A stretch of 64,000 bases of DNA from Hermodice carunculata (GCA_964020975.1 CAXHWN010002633.1:459681-523680); one strand, 5' to 3'; counted from the stretch's first letter, positions 10,301 through 21,952 are shown. The notes: generated by a model from the letters alone, not told the origin. A program made the numbers and translations.

Positions 10301-11386
10301 AATAGCGACATTCGCTGGCTTATTTCTCCTATTTGAAACGTAAAACTGCAACTTCCTTGGCATTCTGCTTCAAGTTTATACCGGTAGCAACAAGTTAAAA
10401 CCAAGAAAATGGGGGGTCATGTGATTAGATTTTTTTTTACAGATGCATTTGTGTACCTTACCTCCATGATTTACCGTTCTGCGCCAAATATGTCTCCAAA
10501 AATACACAAAGTTACCACATGATTTAAAATATTTCTAGAGTAGCAGTGCCTTTCTAAAACTCACAGTTGATAAGTATTTTCCTATCCAAAATGATGATGG
10601 GACTTAATTTGGGATGCTGTGCTCCTGTGATATTAACATCCAAATAGACACAGCAACAGTATTCAGTACTCAATCAAAACTTGTGGATCAGCTGACCCGA
10701 CCTTGAGGGGTTACTGGTCCAAGACGTGTAACAGTATGCGGCTATATGTACAGAAGTTATGATGTAATATACAAACATGGCCACCACCATGGACTGTTCA
10801 GACCATGTGGTACGTTTACTCATGAAAATTGTGCAAAATTTGCTTTTATAAAGCTGCATAACACAATCATTCCTCCTTCATGATAATTTATGGATATTTT
10901 ACAACACTGGCAACATTTATACTTGCTTTTACTTGATTGATTTTGATACTGGAAGTTATGGGCTCATTCACGAGGTGAGACAGTTTTACCAGAGCTTCAA
11001 ACCTGTTCAAAAATACTGACAAACTAGTAAAAGCTGGTAAAATGGTTCCTGGACTGTGGCACCCATGAGTTGGACACTCTATGACTCTGAAACTAAATCA
11101 CCTTTTGATGTACTGGGACAGGGGGAGTCTCTGTAGCAGAGACTTAACAGTCCACAGCAACTTATATATGGATGAAGTAAAAAAAAAAAAAAAAAAGAAA
11201 GAAAGAAAGTGAAAATCAGGTTGCTGTGACTTACAGAATGGTGTAGCTTGTAGTCCAAAAACTACAGTACCAGGAATCACTGCACATTGTGAAGAGGCCA
11301 TTGCAGTTATACACAGATATAGGCCACATTTGCTGTTCCTTTTCTCCTTACGCTAAAAGCCAAACCATAAGCAAATATTAGATTAA
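10301..11386. other. Non-coding stretch, no gene recognised
   Basis: AT-rich sequence with an A-run and GAAA repeats at 11,178-11,210. No ORF longer than 67 codons and no transposon ends found. Confidence 0.5.
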
Positions 11387-11388
11387 TA

Positions 11389-11564
11389 TAGTGGTGCCTA
11401 CTGTATGCAACCACTGCTGTGAACGGCTACATTGCTTTTGTGGCCACTAGGCTTGGACACAGGAGTCAGTTTCTTTGTAAATTTACCTGCAGTGAGAGGT
11501 CAGCTGTTGTATGTGGCCACTTTATCTTGGCTAAAGTAGTGGCCACATACAGCAGGTACCACTG
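11389..11564. mobile_element. pogo-like MITE, complete copy (176 bp)
   Basis: Flanked by TA at 11,387-11,388 and 11,565-11,566. The left end is TAGTGGTGCCTACTGTATG and the right end complement is CAGTGGTACCTGCTGTATG. Both are followed by CCACT-type subterminal sequence, making inverted ends of about 27 bp. CAGTG...CACTG ends with a TA duplication are typical of pogo/Tigger-derived non-autonomous elements. Non-coding. Confidence 0.8.
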
Positions 11565-11569
11565 TAATT

Positions 11570-11775
11570 ACAGGTGGTGCAATTAGTATTGCCCTCTACC
11601 TAGATTTTTGTATACTTCGTAAGTGGTGAAAGGTGCATGGGGTTAACATGAGAAATCAGACTGTGTTGCATTTACAAGCCAAATTTAATGGATTGACAGA
11701 CGGACAAATGGACAGACAGGAATGACCATATACTGTTAAGCTCTGCAACCTCTGGTCAGAAGAGCTAAAAGGCCT
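11570..11775 (+). mobile_element. Family A 3' tail
   Basis: Only the 3' part is present: a GGGGTTAACATGAGAAATCA phrase, the GACAGACGGAC-type core and GGTCAGAAGAGCTAAAA. It lies directly after the pogo-like MITE. Non-coding. Confidence 0.65.
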
Positions 11776-14190
11776 TACAGATCATGGAAATAGCTGTCTA
11801 CTCAGCACCTTTCAGCAGCATGAGAACTGAATTACTTTTGATGTGGTGACAACTTGTGAGCAATGTACGGCCAAGCACCTTCTTGAAAATCATTTTAAAG
11901 ATTACTGGCACCTTTTAATCACCTGAACCCACAACCAAAATATTATATTGAGTGTTCGTAAACTTGGCAAACTGTCATGCAATTGTGACTACATTAGCAT
12001 ACCATACTGATCTGAGGTGCCCAATCGTCGTAGGGTTAACAGTTACATTGTGTGACATTCGTAAATTAGAAATGACATTATGTCAAACCAACATTATTTG
12101 CCAGTGTTAGTGTAAAGACCAGGCACTGAGTTCGTCTGGCTTATGTGTTGCTCATCGATTCAACATTGTGGATCGGAAGACGTGCACATTCTATGGGATG
12201 ACGTAGAAAATCATCCTCCGAGAAGCAAGTTACGCACAAGAAACATGATGGGGTTCTATGCCAAGCTATTTCTACCCACCACTCGAGTGTCAATTCTACT
12301 TCTATACCTTTACCAAGAAAATGCCAATAAATTAATACCTGAAACAATTTTTAAATTTTATTTTATGACTTTTGCGCTGACGAAAGAAGTTTCTGCCAAT
12401 CAGGAGATCAAGCTCTTGATGAAAGTCATCAAATTATAAGCAGTCCTGTTCACTCATTTTGGGCAAATCAATTGTTCCTGTGACATCTTGTCACTTCATG
12501 TCAAAAAGACCACTGACTGCCCACAATTGAGTACCACTGCATACTTCCAACAATAGTACTACATGGGGGGGGGGGGAGGGGTCAGTGAGTGACCCACATT
12601 TGTCCTTTACTATTTCCTGCTATTGTCCATTTAAATTGCGCAACTGTCACAGGGTCTGCACCAATATACATATATCATGGAACAGTGAAATAGGACAATT
12701 TCACTCGTGACTGATTTTTCATTCAAAGTTGAACAATTGGGTCAACTAATTCATGTTTTGCCTTTTCTGCCATAACAATATCTAGCTTCACTGATACTTG
12801 ATTTCACAGATTGACTATTTTAAGTTTATTGTGGGTATTTAATTTTGCAAAATTTGTCATCACATTATATATCTTAACAATTTGTGAAAAAAAAAACAAT
12901 TATAGGGTATTTAAAATTGTCAACTTGCCATAATATCATAGTCAACATTTACAAGTTCTAGAATAGCATGGTATTTAATTTTCGAAATTTGCAAAATTAG
13001 ATACACCATGAAATGAAGTCTTTACTTGCTGACTGCAACAAAAGTCGTCATTCACAGGGTATACCATAATGACGGCAGGTTCAAACTCATCATGAAAACA
13101 CCTTTCCTTGAAATACCAGAGAAAGAGAATGGCTGCAGAAAGCGGTGGTCTAAGTGTACAGTCTATCACTGACACAGTAAAGTACCTTGACAGAAAACAG
13201 TGCGCCCATTTCTTCCAACAGTAACCCTCTGCCCTCCGTTGCCTGTCCAGGTGCATTGGTTTTATTGAAAGGTTTTACTAGGGACTATAAGACCAGGCTG
13301 AGGTCATAATTTGGAGCCACATCAAGTAAACGATGTACGTGCATTTTCTAGCCTCCTGCTGCGCCTCGTCACCATCTGGCAGAATCATCTACATGCGCAC
13401 CATTGAAACACAGATCCTCTTATCTCAGTGCTGTCTGTCATCTCACTGTCATGCTAGCTCATAACTACAAGCTGGATATCACATGCACCCAATGACCTGT
13501 CATACTGGAACCGAACCAGTGATTCAGTCATGTTTTGCCTGGACTGTTTGACACTAACACACACATGCATGCACGCGAACACACACACGAAAGAGAGTGA
13601 GGGCTATATGACAGTACACCTTTGACTTTCTATTCTGCATTTACTGAGGCAATGGGGCTATATGAAAAGAAGACGCTCTCCTGTAACAGTGTTCCAGCAC
13701 AACCTACTTCTATTTATACCAATACAATTATTGTTCCTTTCTTTGGAATATGGACCTGTAAGTGGCTTAAACGTATTTTATTAAACAATTGTGAAACAGG
13801 GTTGCCCCTATATGAACCCCTCTTGTACTGCAAATAAATTACAGACTTCTCATTTGGTCGACCATCAACATCGAATGAGGGCAGTGAGCGTAGCAGGCCA
13901 GGTGTCAAGTTTACTATAGTCTCCTGGATTCTAAATTTATGGAGGGGCACAGCCCCCAGTATTATGATATACACAGGTATGTACATGTACCTAATGATTA
14001 CACAAGACTGCAGTGTGTCCAGTAACATCTACATATATTTATCACCTGGCATAGATATGTTGAAAAGTGCCTTGCCAATATTCATTGGAAGCCAGTGATA
14101 GATGTCGGCAGATAGATAGATGGTTTTGCTGGTGGATAGATAGAAAGAGCAGGCCACCAGATGATGATGTAATCCCTTGGCATAGGCGAT
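11776..14190. other. Non-coding stretch, no gene recognised
   Basis: Mixed unique-looking sequence with a G-run at 12,565-12,578 and a short AC run near 13,570-13,590. ORFs of 68 to 104 codons at 12,141-12,439, 12,975-13,256 and 13,714-14,028 overlap each other on opposite strands and show no domain. Confidence 0.45.
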
Positions 14191-14199
14191 GTCATAGCT

Positions 14200-14399
14200 T
14201 TAGCAGGCTGATTATTGGCAAGCGGGTGAGATCAGACGTGCATGCGCATGCGCGTGTGCATGTCTCGCACTGCACCTGTCATCACCATTGCGTCATAACC
14301 TGCTAAGTGTAATGACGTAAGTACGTGCACATGTCCGTTGCAACATGCTAGCATCCGTCGCTTGCAAAGGCCAGTGCACCTACACTGTAGGCCTACAAA
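14200..14399 (+). promoter_or_regulatory. CpG-rich promoter-like patch with NRF1 and CRE motifs
   Basis: CpG is locally frequent in an otherwise CpG-poor window. TGCGCATGCGCG at 14,243-14,254 matches the NRF1 (erect wing) palindrome. TGACGTAA at 14,313-14,320 matches a CREB/ATF site. About 80 bases further on is an ATG followed closely by a good donor (next entry). No TATA box is seen, which is normal for this promoter type. The patch could equally serve a minus-strand transcript. Confidence 0.4.
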
Positions 14400-14412
14400 A
14401 TGACTTCAAACG
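14400..14412 (+). CDS. Candidate first coding exon, MTSN then donor
   Basis: AAAATGACTTCAAACG/GTGAGC: an ATG in acceptable context encodes M-T-S-N and leaves one base before a strong donor (phase 1). Very short first coding exons are common in animals, but I could not find the partner exon, so this rests on the promoter motifs and the donor alone. Confidence 0.25.
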
Positions 14413-14689
14413 GTGAGCATGTGTAATTTAAGTTTTGTTTGTACCTGTCAGTATTTGCACTCGTTGTATCACTTGGATCAAGGATATACATGAACCAGTT
14501 ATCATACGGTGGATCAATCATATCAGCCCATGTATGAACAACCATGTGATAACTACTAAATAATGACTACAAAAGAGTAATATTTTGTACTTTTCTCTCG
14601 TGGGTTCTGGCCTTGAGCAATGGCATATTTGTCAAGGCTTTTTCATTTGTACTTGTATTTGTATTTTTGACATTGTACCTCGAGTAAGA

Positions 14690-14760
14690 AATAAATAAAT
14701 ATATAAATAAATAAATAAATAAATAAACAAATAAACAAATAAATAAATAAATAAATAAAA

Positions 14761-14807
<47 letters not shown>

Positions 14808-14810
14808 AAA
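14690..14810. repeat. AAAT microsatellite
   Basis: About 120 bases of AAAT with a few AAAC units. Long Tyr/Leu/Phe/Ile ORFs on the minus strand (including a 231-codon one at 14,567-15,262) run through this and the adjoining TA repeat and are mostly artefact. Confidence 0.97.
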
Positions 14811-14818
14811 ACAAATTT

Positions 14819-14821
<3 letters not shown>

Positions 14822-14879
<58 letters not shown>
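14822..14879. repeat. TA microsatellite
   Basis: About 58 bases of alternating TA, directly after the AAAT repeat. Confidence 0.97.
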
Positions 14880-14882
<3 letters not shown>

Positions 14883-14922
14883 TGCAATGTGTCCCAGTAT
14901 ACAGATACAGTGCCTTGCTTAC

Positions 14923-15019
14923 CTCCAGTGTGCATGATGGAATGTCGAAAGCTGTCCATTGCCATCTTTGGGGTTACGGCCGCCCTAGGCATGGTCTTCT
15001 TGGTCCCCACCCCTGAATC
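14923..15019 (-). CDS. Candidate internal coding exon, 97 bp
   Basis: On the minus strand, TGTGTGGTTTCAG precedes an open frame starting DSGVGTKKTMPRAAVTPKM and ending SFRHSIMHTG, followed by GGAG/GTAAGC, a near-consensus donor. The exon would be 97 bases, phase 0 at its start and phase 1 at its end. It contains several CpGs (GGGCGGCCGTAACC) in a CpG-poor neighbourhood, which supports real coding. Its end phase is compatible with the candidate exon at 6418-6618. Basic and Ser/Thr-rich; no family recognised. This is the best-supported exon in the window. Confidence 0.45.
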
Positions 15020-15365
15020 CTGAAACCACACAGGTAATAAACTGTTGAAAACCAACCAATGTAAGGTGTCAACTTCACAATATGCATGCATAAGACAGCA
15101 TGGTAAAAGTCCACTGGTATATAACCATGCATTCATTAGATTCTTTTGAAAATCGCTGCAGTTGTACAGGTAGTGATACACAACAGACAAATATTCTGAC
15201 TGTAACAATTTATACCGACAACAAATTAAACAAGCTCCTGATAATAAACATAAAGGTATCAATTATCATTTGTTCTTCAGTTCTTTTTTTTTTTCCATAA
15301 TTTTTTCCCTTCTGCCTACTTATCAGGAACAGATGCTGTCCAAGAACTTTAAAAACCTGTGGTTG

Positions 15366-16775
15366 ATCGGCCTAATGTAATCAGATGACCATTACAAAAC
15401 ATTCATTTCCTGAAATGCATCCTCTGTGATTTTGAGAAAGTGGGTCAAGGTCATCCACACTGTGCAATATCAAACTTCCTCATGACACACATTTGTGGTA
15501 CATTTAGTATCATTAACCGTACTATTTCTCAACATATTGAATTTACCGTAAATTCTCAAAACAAGCCGCGGCTTCAATTAGAGTAAGGATTTTCAAGAAC
15601 ACAAATTCAGTATTATAAAGTCAGGGTGCGGCTTGTATTAGGGGTTTTCTGCCAAGAAACCTAGTATAATTGACAACGTCATGGTTAAAACAAATAGGCC
15701 CATCATAGACAAAATACCAAGCACATGTGATACATACTTTATTAAAATACGTCATATTTAAAACCGCATGTAAAGACATCAGAATTACCACATTAAAAAA
15801 GGGTCATAATGTCATAATGTCGATTTAAATCTTCTGACGTTAGGGTGCGGCTTCTAATAGGGTTTTTCGTGAATTCGAAATGGCGAAAAATCTTCCCCAG
15901 GGAAGGACTCAAAGTCAGGGTGCGTCTTCAATTAGGGTGCAGCTTCTATCAGAGAATTTACGGTAGTGTCGTTTACTAAGTACTTAATGACCTCGAAAAA
16001 TAGGTCAATGTCATCCCAAAATTTTTACAAAATCTGACCACTGGCCTCATGCATATTTCCTGTAAATTTTGTGGTTGCATTTCAAATCATCACAATAATA
16101 AACATAATATGTGTGTGATACAGATGATGTTAAACCCAATTAGTACCACCAGTAGCACCACCATGACTCCACATCATAGACTTTTGGTCTGTATATAATG
16201 TTCCTGTAACAGTATATGGCTATACGTATGGAAGTGAGATGTAATGACCATCACACAAAAATAAAAATCACTTCCTGAAATTCAGTCCTCCATGACCTTG
16301 GGAACACATCAAGGTCACCCACATAACGTAATGTCAAACTTCTGCATATGATACACAATTGCACAATACTTGGTATCATTTGCATTATTCCTTCTTAAAA
16401 TATTTGAATTCTACAACACTGCAGGTGGCATCGACAAATTTCTGCACGTTTTTATCTTTTTTTTCAGGTAGACATTCTGCCCAGGATTAATCATTATTCA
16501 TGGTAAACTCTTTGAAAAAAGGCACTCTCAAACTTTTCACATTTTGGTCCATGTATTACAAAATACTGCAGGTGGTGGCACCACTATCATACCTGACCTA
16601 GATTTTGATGCCCTTTATAAGACCTGAAAGTTATATGGAGCTAACTTGAGAACTATGGACTGTATGGCATTCACAGAAGTTTAACAGGTGGATGCATGAA
16701 TGGATAGACGGATGGATGCACAACCACGACAGATCATATAAGCTTTGTGACCTTAGGTCAGCAGAGCTAGAAGGC
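15366..16775 (+). mobile_element. Family A interspersed repeat, interrupted by a MITE
   Basis: Starts at GGCCTAATGTAATCAGATGACC. It contains GGGTCAAGGTCATCCACACT, the ACCACCAGTAGCACCACC segment, an ACTGCAGGTGGTGGCACC segment, the GACGGATGGATG core, and a tail GGTCAGCAGAGCTAGAAGG near 16,752-16,770. A 418-bp MITE occupies 15,546-15,963. Non-coding. Confidence 0.75.
15546..15963. mobile_element. TA-flanked MITE with CCGTAAATTCTC ends
   Basis: Perfect 12-base inverted ends CCGTAAATTCTC and GAGAATTTACGG, each bordered by TA (15,544-15,545 and 15,964-15,965). The interior has repeated GGGTGCGGCTTCTAATAGGG-type phrases, as in widespread CCGTA...GCCGC MITEs. The host family A consensus reads GAATTTAGTGTC at this point. 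Removing the element and one TA restores exactly GAATTTAGTGTC, so the boundaries and the TA duplication are secure. Tc1/mariner/pogo-class by target site; non-coding. Confidence 0.88.
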
Positions 16776-17843
16776 TTAAATTTGATTATAATAAAACATC
16801 TCTAAATAGCTTGTAGAAAGATCCTCTTTTTTAAAATGATGCCAAAAACAAGTGGACTGTGACAGTCCTGTGACCTTTAGAACAATATCAAGGTCACCTT
16901 TGTTTCAAACCATCATCACTATTTGATTTAAACATATTTTATTGATCAAATACATCAAAATTACCATACAATATAATAACCTCAGCAATTGTGAAAAAGG
17001 GCAAAACCCTATTCGAATCCCTCATCACTATTTGTGTTAGTCGTCACTAGATACCATTCAGAGTCACCATTTTTTAAATGAAAATGCGCAGTATCCACTA
17101 CATGTATTACCAAAACATTCAAGTAAACATGTCAGTTTTACCTTTCAAGGTCAAAATTTACACCCCCACCCCCACACCCCCACCCCCAACTTATCCTAAA
17201 ACATCTTTGTCCTTTTAAGTCGATACGGTTTCATCTGATTTTAACAAGAATGACATCATGGACGGATATATCATCTCAAGTTACATTTTTTCCCTCATTA
17301 TTAATGGTCATGATACGCCTGTCTGTAAAAACAGAAGGCAAATCATAGGATTGTAGGCATGAGAGAGACTTTTTCCTCCTGATCACTCTGCACTCTGAGA
17401 TACCCAGATCTTATCCATAGTATCCTCAAAGGCCCTTGGCATATCAAGGCTATGTGTTACCAGCATACCTCTCCTGTAACGTATAGAGAATGCAGAATGT
17501 TAACATTCTGACAACAGGAAGTATTTTGAACAGAAAATGTTGTAAAATTCTATTGTAGTTAATAAAAGGTAATGAAACTTGAACTTTTACCCTAATGATT
17601 TCTTGTTTGAGAGAGCCCCCTCCCAACAATAAAAAAATTGCTCCCCCCCCAGCCTATCTTTTCCATGTTATTGCAGTGACCGGCCACCTGCTATGACTGT
17701 TTTCTATGCCTCCTCAACTATCAGCAACTGTAAAGAATATTTTTGCATGCATGAAGGACGTTTTATTGTTATGATCCTTTAGACGTCACTGACACTAGCA
17801 CTCCCTCACCTGCTACATTCTATACTTCACACAGTTAATAGTG
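16776..17843. other. Non-coding stretch with C5 tracts
   Basis: Diverged repeat-like sequence followed by four runs of five C at 17,163-17,187 separated by 1 to 3 bases, and a C-run at 17,644-17,650. The minus strand of 17,163-17,187 fits the G-quadruplex pattern. No gene seen. Confidence 0.5.
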
Positions 17844-17846
17844 TCA

Positions 17847-17906
<60 letters not shown>
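17844..17906. repeat. ATC trinucleotide microsatellite
   Basis: About 20 units of ATC. The poly-isoleucine ORF across it is an artefact. Confidence 0.97.
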
Positions 17907-17908
<2 letters not shown>

Positions 17909-18277
17909 TCAGAAACTTTCGATTCACAGTTTTGTCTCTTTAATCAATCACATTTTTACATTTACAGGTCTTCTACATCTGCACATCAGAAATTTATTCC
18001 AACAACAACCAGACCCGGTAGAACTGGACTCTCGCTAGCTCTGTCAGTGTGGCAGATAGTCACTATACTATGAGGAGTCCCACGCAGCTACATATTACTG
18101 CAGCACTCGTGATGTCCATGATGAACAGGTACAACAATATATACAGGTCTGCAACCACCTTAGGTCAATATACTCCATGTCGGCACCTTCAACAAACCTT
18201 GTAGCTCTATCTATGCGATGGTAAATGACACTGGCTGCCTTGTCCCTGCCCCAGCACACATTCCCGCCAGATTTGTA

Positions 18278-18450
18278 CAGTGAAACCTTGAACAATGCCA
18301 TCTGGTCCCTAAAAAAATGTGTCACATATCTGGATCTGTCAGATTTAAATGAGTCAAATTGCAAAGGAATTTGCATTTTAGTCCAACAAAACTTGTGTAA
18401 TGAAGTGAATATGACAGCTATCTGAGTGTCATTATAATGAGGTTTCACTG
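18278..18450. mobile_element. pogo-like MITE with CAGTGAAACCT ends
   Basis: CAGTGAAACCT at 18,278 and AGGTTTCACTG ending at 18,450 are perfect 11-base inverted ends. Both are flanked by TA (18,276-18,277 and 18,451-18,452). The right end continues CATTATAATGA, matching the CAGTGAAACCTCnTTATAA ends of pogo-derived elements in many animals. It is a different subfamily from the CAGTGGTACC copies. ORFs of 117 and 66 codons across it are incidental. Confidence 0.85.
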
Positions 18451-18452
18451 TA

Positions 18453-19100
18453 CCCTAATTATGCACCAGTGTGCCAGTGAGACGGGCATTTTGACCAGAA
18501 CTGAGACTGAGGTGTTGTCATCCCACACCGTAACAGCCAGCTGACTGACAGTCTGCGCTGGCTCAGTGCTGGTTTATGTTTCACCTGGGAGCACAAGAAG
18601 AAGGCCTCACCTTGCCACTTTGCACCAAGAAAGGTGAGAACTGGGGAGTCATACCTGAGGAGCCCATCACCACCGGCCCAGACACAATGCCACTCATCAA
18701 TCAACGATGCGTACATCTCCTGCTACCAAGCCTCGTCCACAGCCCAACAAAAGTCCTGTGGTCATTTCCCAAAGTTCCCCATGATCGGACCAGCAGTAAC
18801 ATCCAAACTTTGGTAGCCTTTTCTCGCTGCTTCATACAGAGAATCCCCGTGCCAAAAGGTCATAAAAGTTCATCTCTGGCCTTGAATGAAGAGAATGTTC
18901 TCCTCAACGATTTCAAGATGGGAACATTCCTGGCTCAAACGATATGAGCAAGTAGCCCAGTCTTGAGATGCTGGTCTTTAACAGCCCAAGTACCAAGTAC
19001 ACATACATGTGGCCATTCATATTATCACCTACAGTCACAGCTCGCCCATGTTTACCTTCTGAAATTCTCAGCCTAAGGCTCTGGCGATACAGAGATGAAT
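18453..19100. other. GC-richer unique stretch with overlapping ORFs
   Basis: This is one of the few stretches with overlapping open frames on both strands: 18,576-18,947 on plus (123 codons) and 18,459-18,716 on minus. On the minus strand MYASLIDEWHCVWAGGDGLL ends at a CTCAG/GTATGA donor-like site, but the acceptor is poor. I cannot decide between a real exon and an old repeat, and no domain is recognised. Confidence 0.25.
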
Positions 19101-21250
19101 GCACAGATAATGAAGCAGCAATTCGGGCCTAAGTCATGCCCAAGGCTTTGTTATGGTTTGGGCTGGCTGACACTGACCAGGTTTCAGTTTTGTTTATACA
19201 TGTATATGTGTCTCCGTTCTGTATTACTTTGTTACATTTCTACTTTTCAGGACGACAAAAATGTGATATCCTCGATGGAAACATTACATAATTAATTCTG
19301 CTCTGAGTGGTCCCCCAGTGAATTCCATTCTCCACAAGATTGACTGCAGTCTGTGATGTACTTACATTTCAATACTTCCTGGTATATATGCTGTACTAGG
19401 GTGCTTGTAAACAGCAGAGTCTCACAGAAATTCAATTAAACTACACCAGATGCCTTGGGCAAATGACATGAATGCCAGTTATCTGTGGACAGATTTGTCA
19501 CTTTCATAACAGAGCTACGACCTTCAGCCACTTTACACTGTGAGGACCATCTTGCATACCACTGCAATCTATATACACCACATATATGTGTTCATGATTG
19601 TTCGTGTACTACTTATAATACTGGTGAATAAGAGGCTTTCCTGAGGCTCCCCATTGAAAATCTACTATAAACAAGTATACATAAGTTCTTTTTTTAAGTG
19701 TTTGATTTTTTTTTTTACAAAAAATCATACATATATTTAAATGTACATGTTTTTACACGTCCACTTGGTTATTCTGTGTATTTTACTCCAATCCTACTTA
19801 TGTAATTCAACACGTCACTTTACAAATAAACATTCATTTACTTCATTTTACATTTGTTTATTGTGGACAAAAACCTATTCAGCATCTGCTTAACTGCATT
19901 CCTTCACCAAAAACTTGGAAGATTTTGTGACAATCAAGGTGGGGCAACATTTTCAAGTTGTGGAGGAAAACATTTGGGGGCAGGAGGGCTAGAATTAAGC
20001 ACCACTGTCACAGGGTTTTCTCGTCTTGTCTCATCGGCAAACGCTGTCACAGAGATCCATGTCTTGCCTCCTACCTCATTGGCTGATTCTCGCATGTCAC
20101 AGAGATGGCAAAATTGTAAAGACGCAGCTCCCCCTGTACTTCACTATGACAGCAGCTACGTGTAATGGAGGGCCTTTCAGGAGGGGGCACCCTGTGGCAA
20201 GAGTGGTCTTGTTAGTCCCGCACAAGTGCACTCTTCCCGCATCCTCACCAACACTTCCATTTTAAAACTTGTGCAGCATGGCACTTTTGCCCTGCCCCCA
20301 ACCCCCGAGACTAAAAGCTGTGGTGTTGGGGAACGAGTGGAAGCCATAATGTTCAGTAACAGATGCATCCTTTCCACAGCTGTGCTCCCACGGTCACCTG
20401 AGTTTTTTTCTTTCTTTCTTTCTTTTTTTTTGTCTACTAGCACAGATGGTACACTTTCACCTATCATCATCTCTGCTACTGAAAATAGACCAAGATAAAG
20501 ACCCCCTAGTTATAGGTGGTGGCAGATCGGCAGGTAATGCCTTTACCCCGTGCTTCCATTTCCCAGGAAGGCTCAACCTGCGGCTTCAGCTTACGTGAAG
20601 CTGCCAGCTCCATTTGATTTGTCGAAGTGAGGAAGTACGCTGCATGCGTACATATATATCTGACAAACATGTACATAGTCATGCCACTGTTGTGACACAT
20701 GACAACAGGTGGAGCTGTAATTACCAGACAGCACGGGCAGTCTTGGTAAACAAACATTATTAATATACCGTTATCTTTTGTTTCCACCTTGACTCCTTCC
20801 TGACTCACAGTAAAATGAGTCAAAAATTCTTTCAAGCACGTTGGGTGTTTTTCAATGTTCATCCAACTTCAGTCAAGTAAAGTTGTTGTTCTGGGCCAAG
20901 CTGTTATGATAATACACCGACAAACCATCATTCAAAATGTTTTCCATCCACTAGAAATGTAGGGAAAACACTGAAGCAGGCATTTTTGCATCCACATGCT
21001 TTTGGGTAATTGGACTGGGATGAGGTTAAATGTTCATATGTATCATACATGTTTTTTTGGAACAAGTGTGTTGTTACTTGTACTTCCGGTTGACAATGAT
21101 AGTGCATTATGATTGCGATACAGCGGGCATTTTCTGCACCATTGTACTGATATTTATGTCTGGTGGTGACACTGACATCAGTGTGTGTGAGTGTGTGTGT
21201 GTGTGTGGTTGTCACGGTAACATCATTCTGTGACTTCAGGGCAATGCTTG
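19101..21250. other. Non-coding stretch, no gene recognised
   Basis: ORFs of 60 to 118 codons on both strands (largest 20,506-20,862 minus) lack domains and credible splice context. There is a CTTT/T-run at 20,403-20,430 and a GT run at 21,180-21,208. Confidence 0.4.
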
Positions 21251-21276
21251 TTTAATTAATTAATCAATTAATTAAA
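21251..21276. repeat. TAAT-rich near-palindrome
   Basis: Six overlapping TTAATTAA/ATTA cores around a central ATCAAT. Each ATTA is a homeodomain core, but simple-sequence slippage explains it equally well. Confidence 0.6.
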
Positions 21277-21501
21277 GGGCAGAGAAAGAAAATGAGGCTG
21301 GAAAAACAATGCGCGGTAGAGTGTCAGTAAGTCAATGAGAATAGTTTAATAATTTAACTTCAACACTGTGGACCATGCAACTCTGTATGAATTAACCCTT
21401 CTTACCCGAATGCTTCAACATATGCAGCACGTCCACTTTTTCCAAAGTGAGGAGTAGGACCAAATGTTTGTACATATTTGGTGTCTGTGCCAGCAAGGGT
21501 T

Positions 21502-21952
21502 TTCTACCTACAGTTTTCATAATGCCTGTTCTCACAAGTTTCTTCTACCTAAAGTTTTCATAATGACTGTTCTCACAAGTTTCTTCAACCTAAAGTTTTC
21601 ATAATGTCTGTTTTCACAAGTGTCTTCCACCTAAAGTTTTCATAATGCCTGTTCTCACCAGTGCCTTCTACCTAAAGTTTTCATAATGCCTGTTTTCACA
21701 AGTGTCTTCTACCTAAAGTTTTCATAATGCCTGTTGTCACGAGTGTCTTCTACCTGCAGTTTTCATAATGCCTGTTCTCACAAGTTTCTTCTACCTAATG
21801 TTTTCATAATGGCTGTTCTCACAAGTGTCTTCCACCTAAAGTTTTCATAATGCCTGTTTTCACAAGTGTCTTCTACCTCAAGTTTTCATAATGCCTGTTC
21901 TCACCAGTGCCTTCTACCTAAAGTTTTCATAATGCTTGTTCTCACAAGTGTC
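21502..21952. repeat. 41-bp minisatellite, 11 copies
   Basis: Eleven head-to-tail units with exact 41-base register (starts at 21,502, 21,543 and so on to 21,912). The unit begins TTCTACCTAAAGTTTTCATA. Units differ by 1 to 5 substitutions and no indels. Two more degenerate units continue to about 22,040. No coding frame is maintained, because 41 is not a multiple of 3. Confidence 0.95.

Noticed and set aside
14567-15262. 231-codon minus-strand ORF, the longest in the window
   Set aside because: Most of it is the AAAT and TA microsatellites (Tyr/Ile/Phe/Leu runs). Only the 97-bp block at 14,923-15,019 inside it looks like an exon.
16440-16500. TTTTTTTTCAG acceptor followed by GTAGACATTCTGCC
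   Set aside because: It lies inside the family A repeat at a point where other copies have a T-rich stretch, so it is repeat sequence rather than a splice site.
17841-18038. ORF with a run of about 20 isoleucines
   Set aside because: Product of the ATC trinucleotide repeat.
18095-18448. 117-codon minus ORF
   Set aside because: More than half of it is the CAGTGAAACCT MITE.
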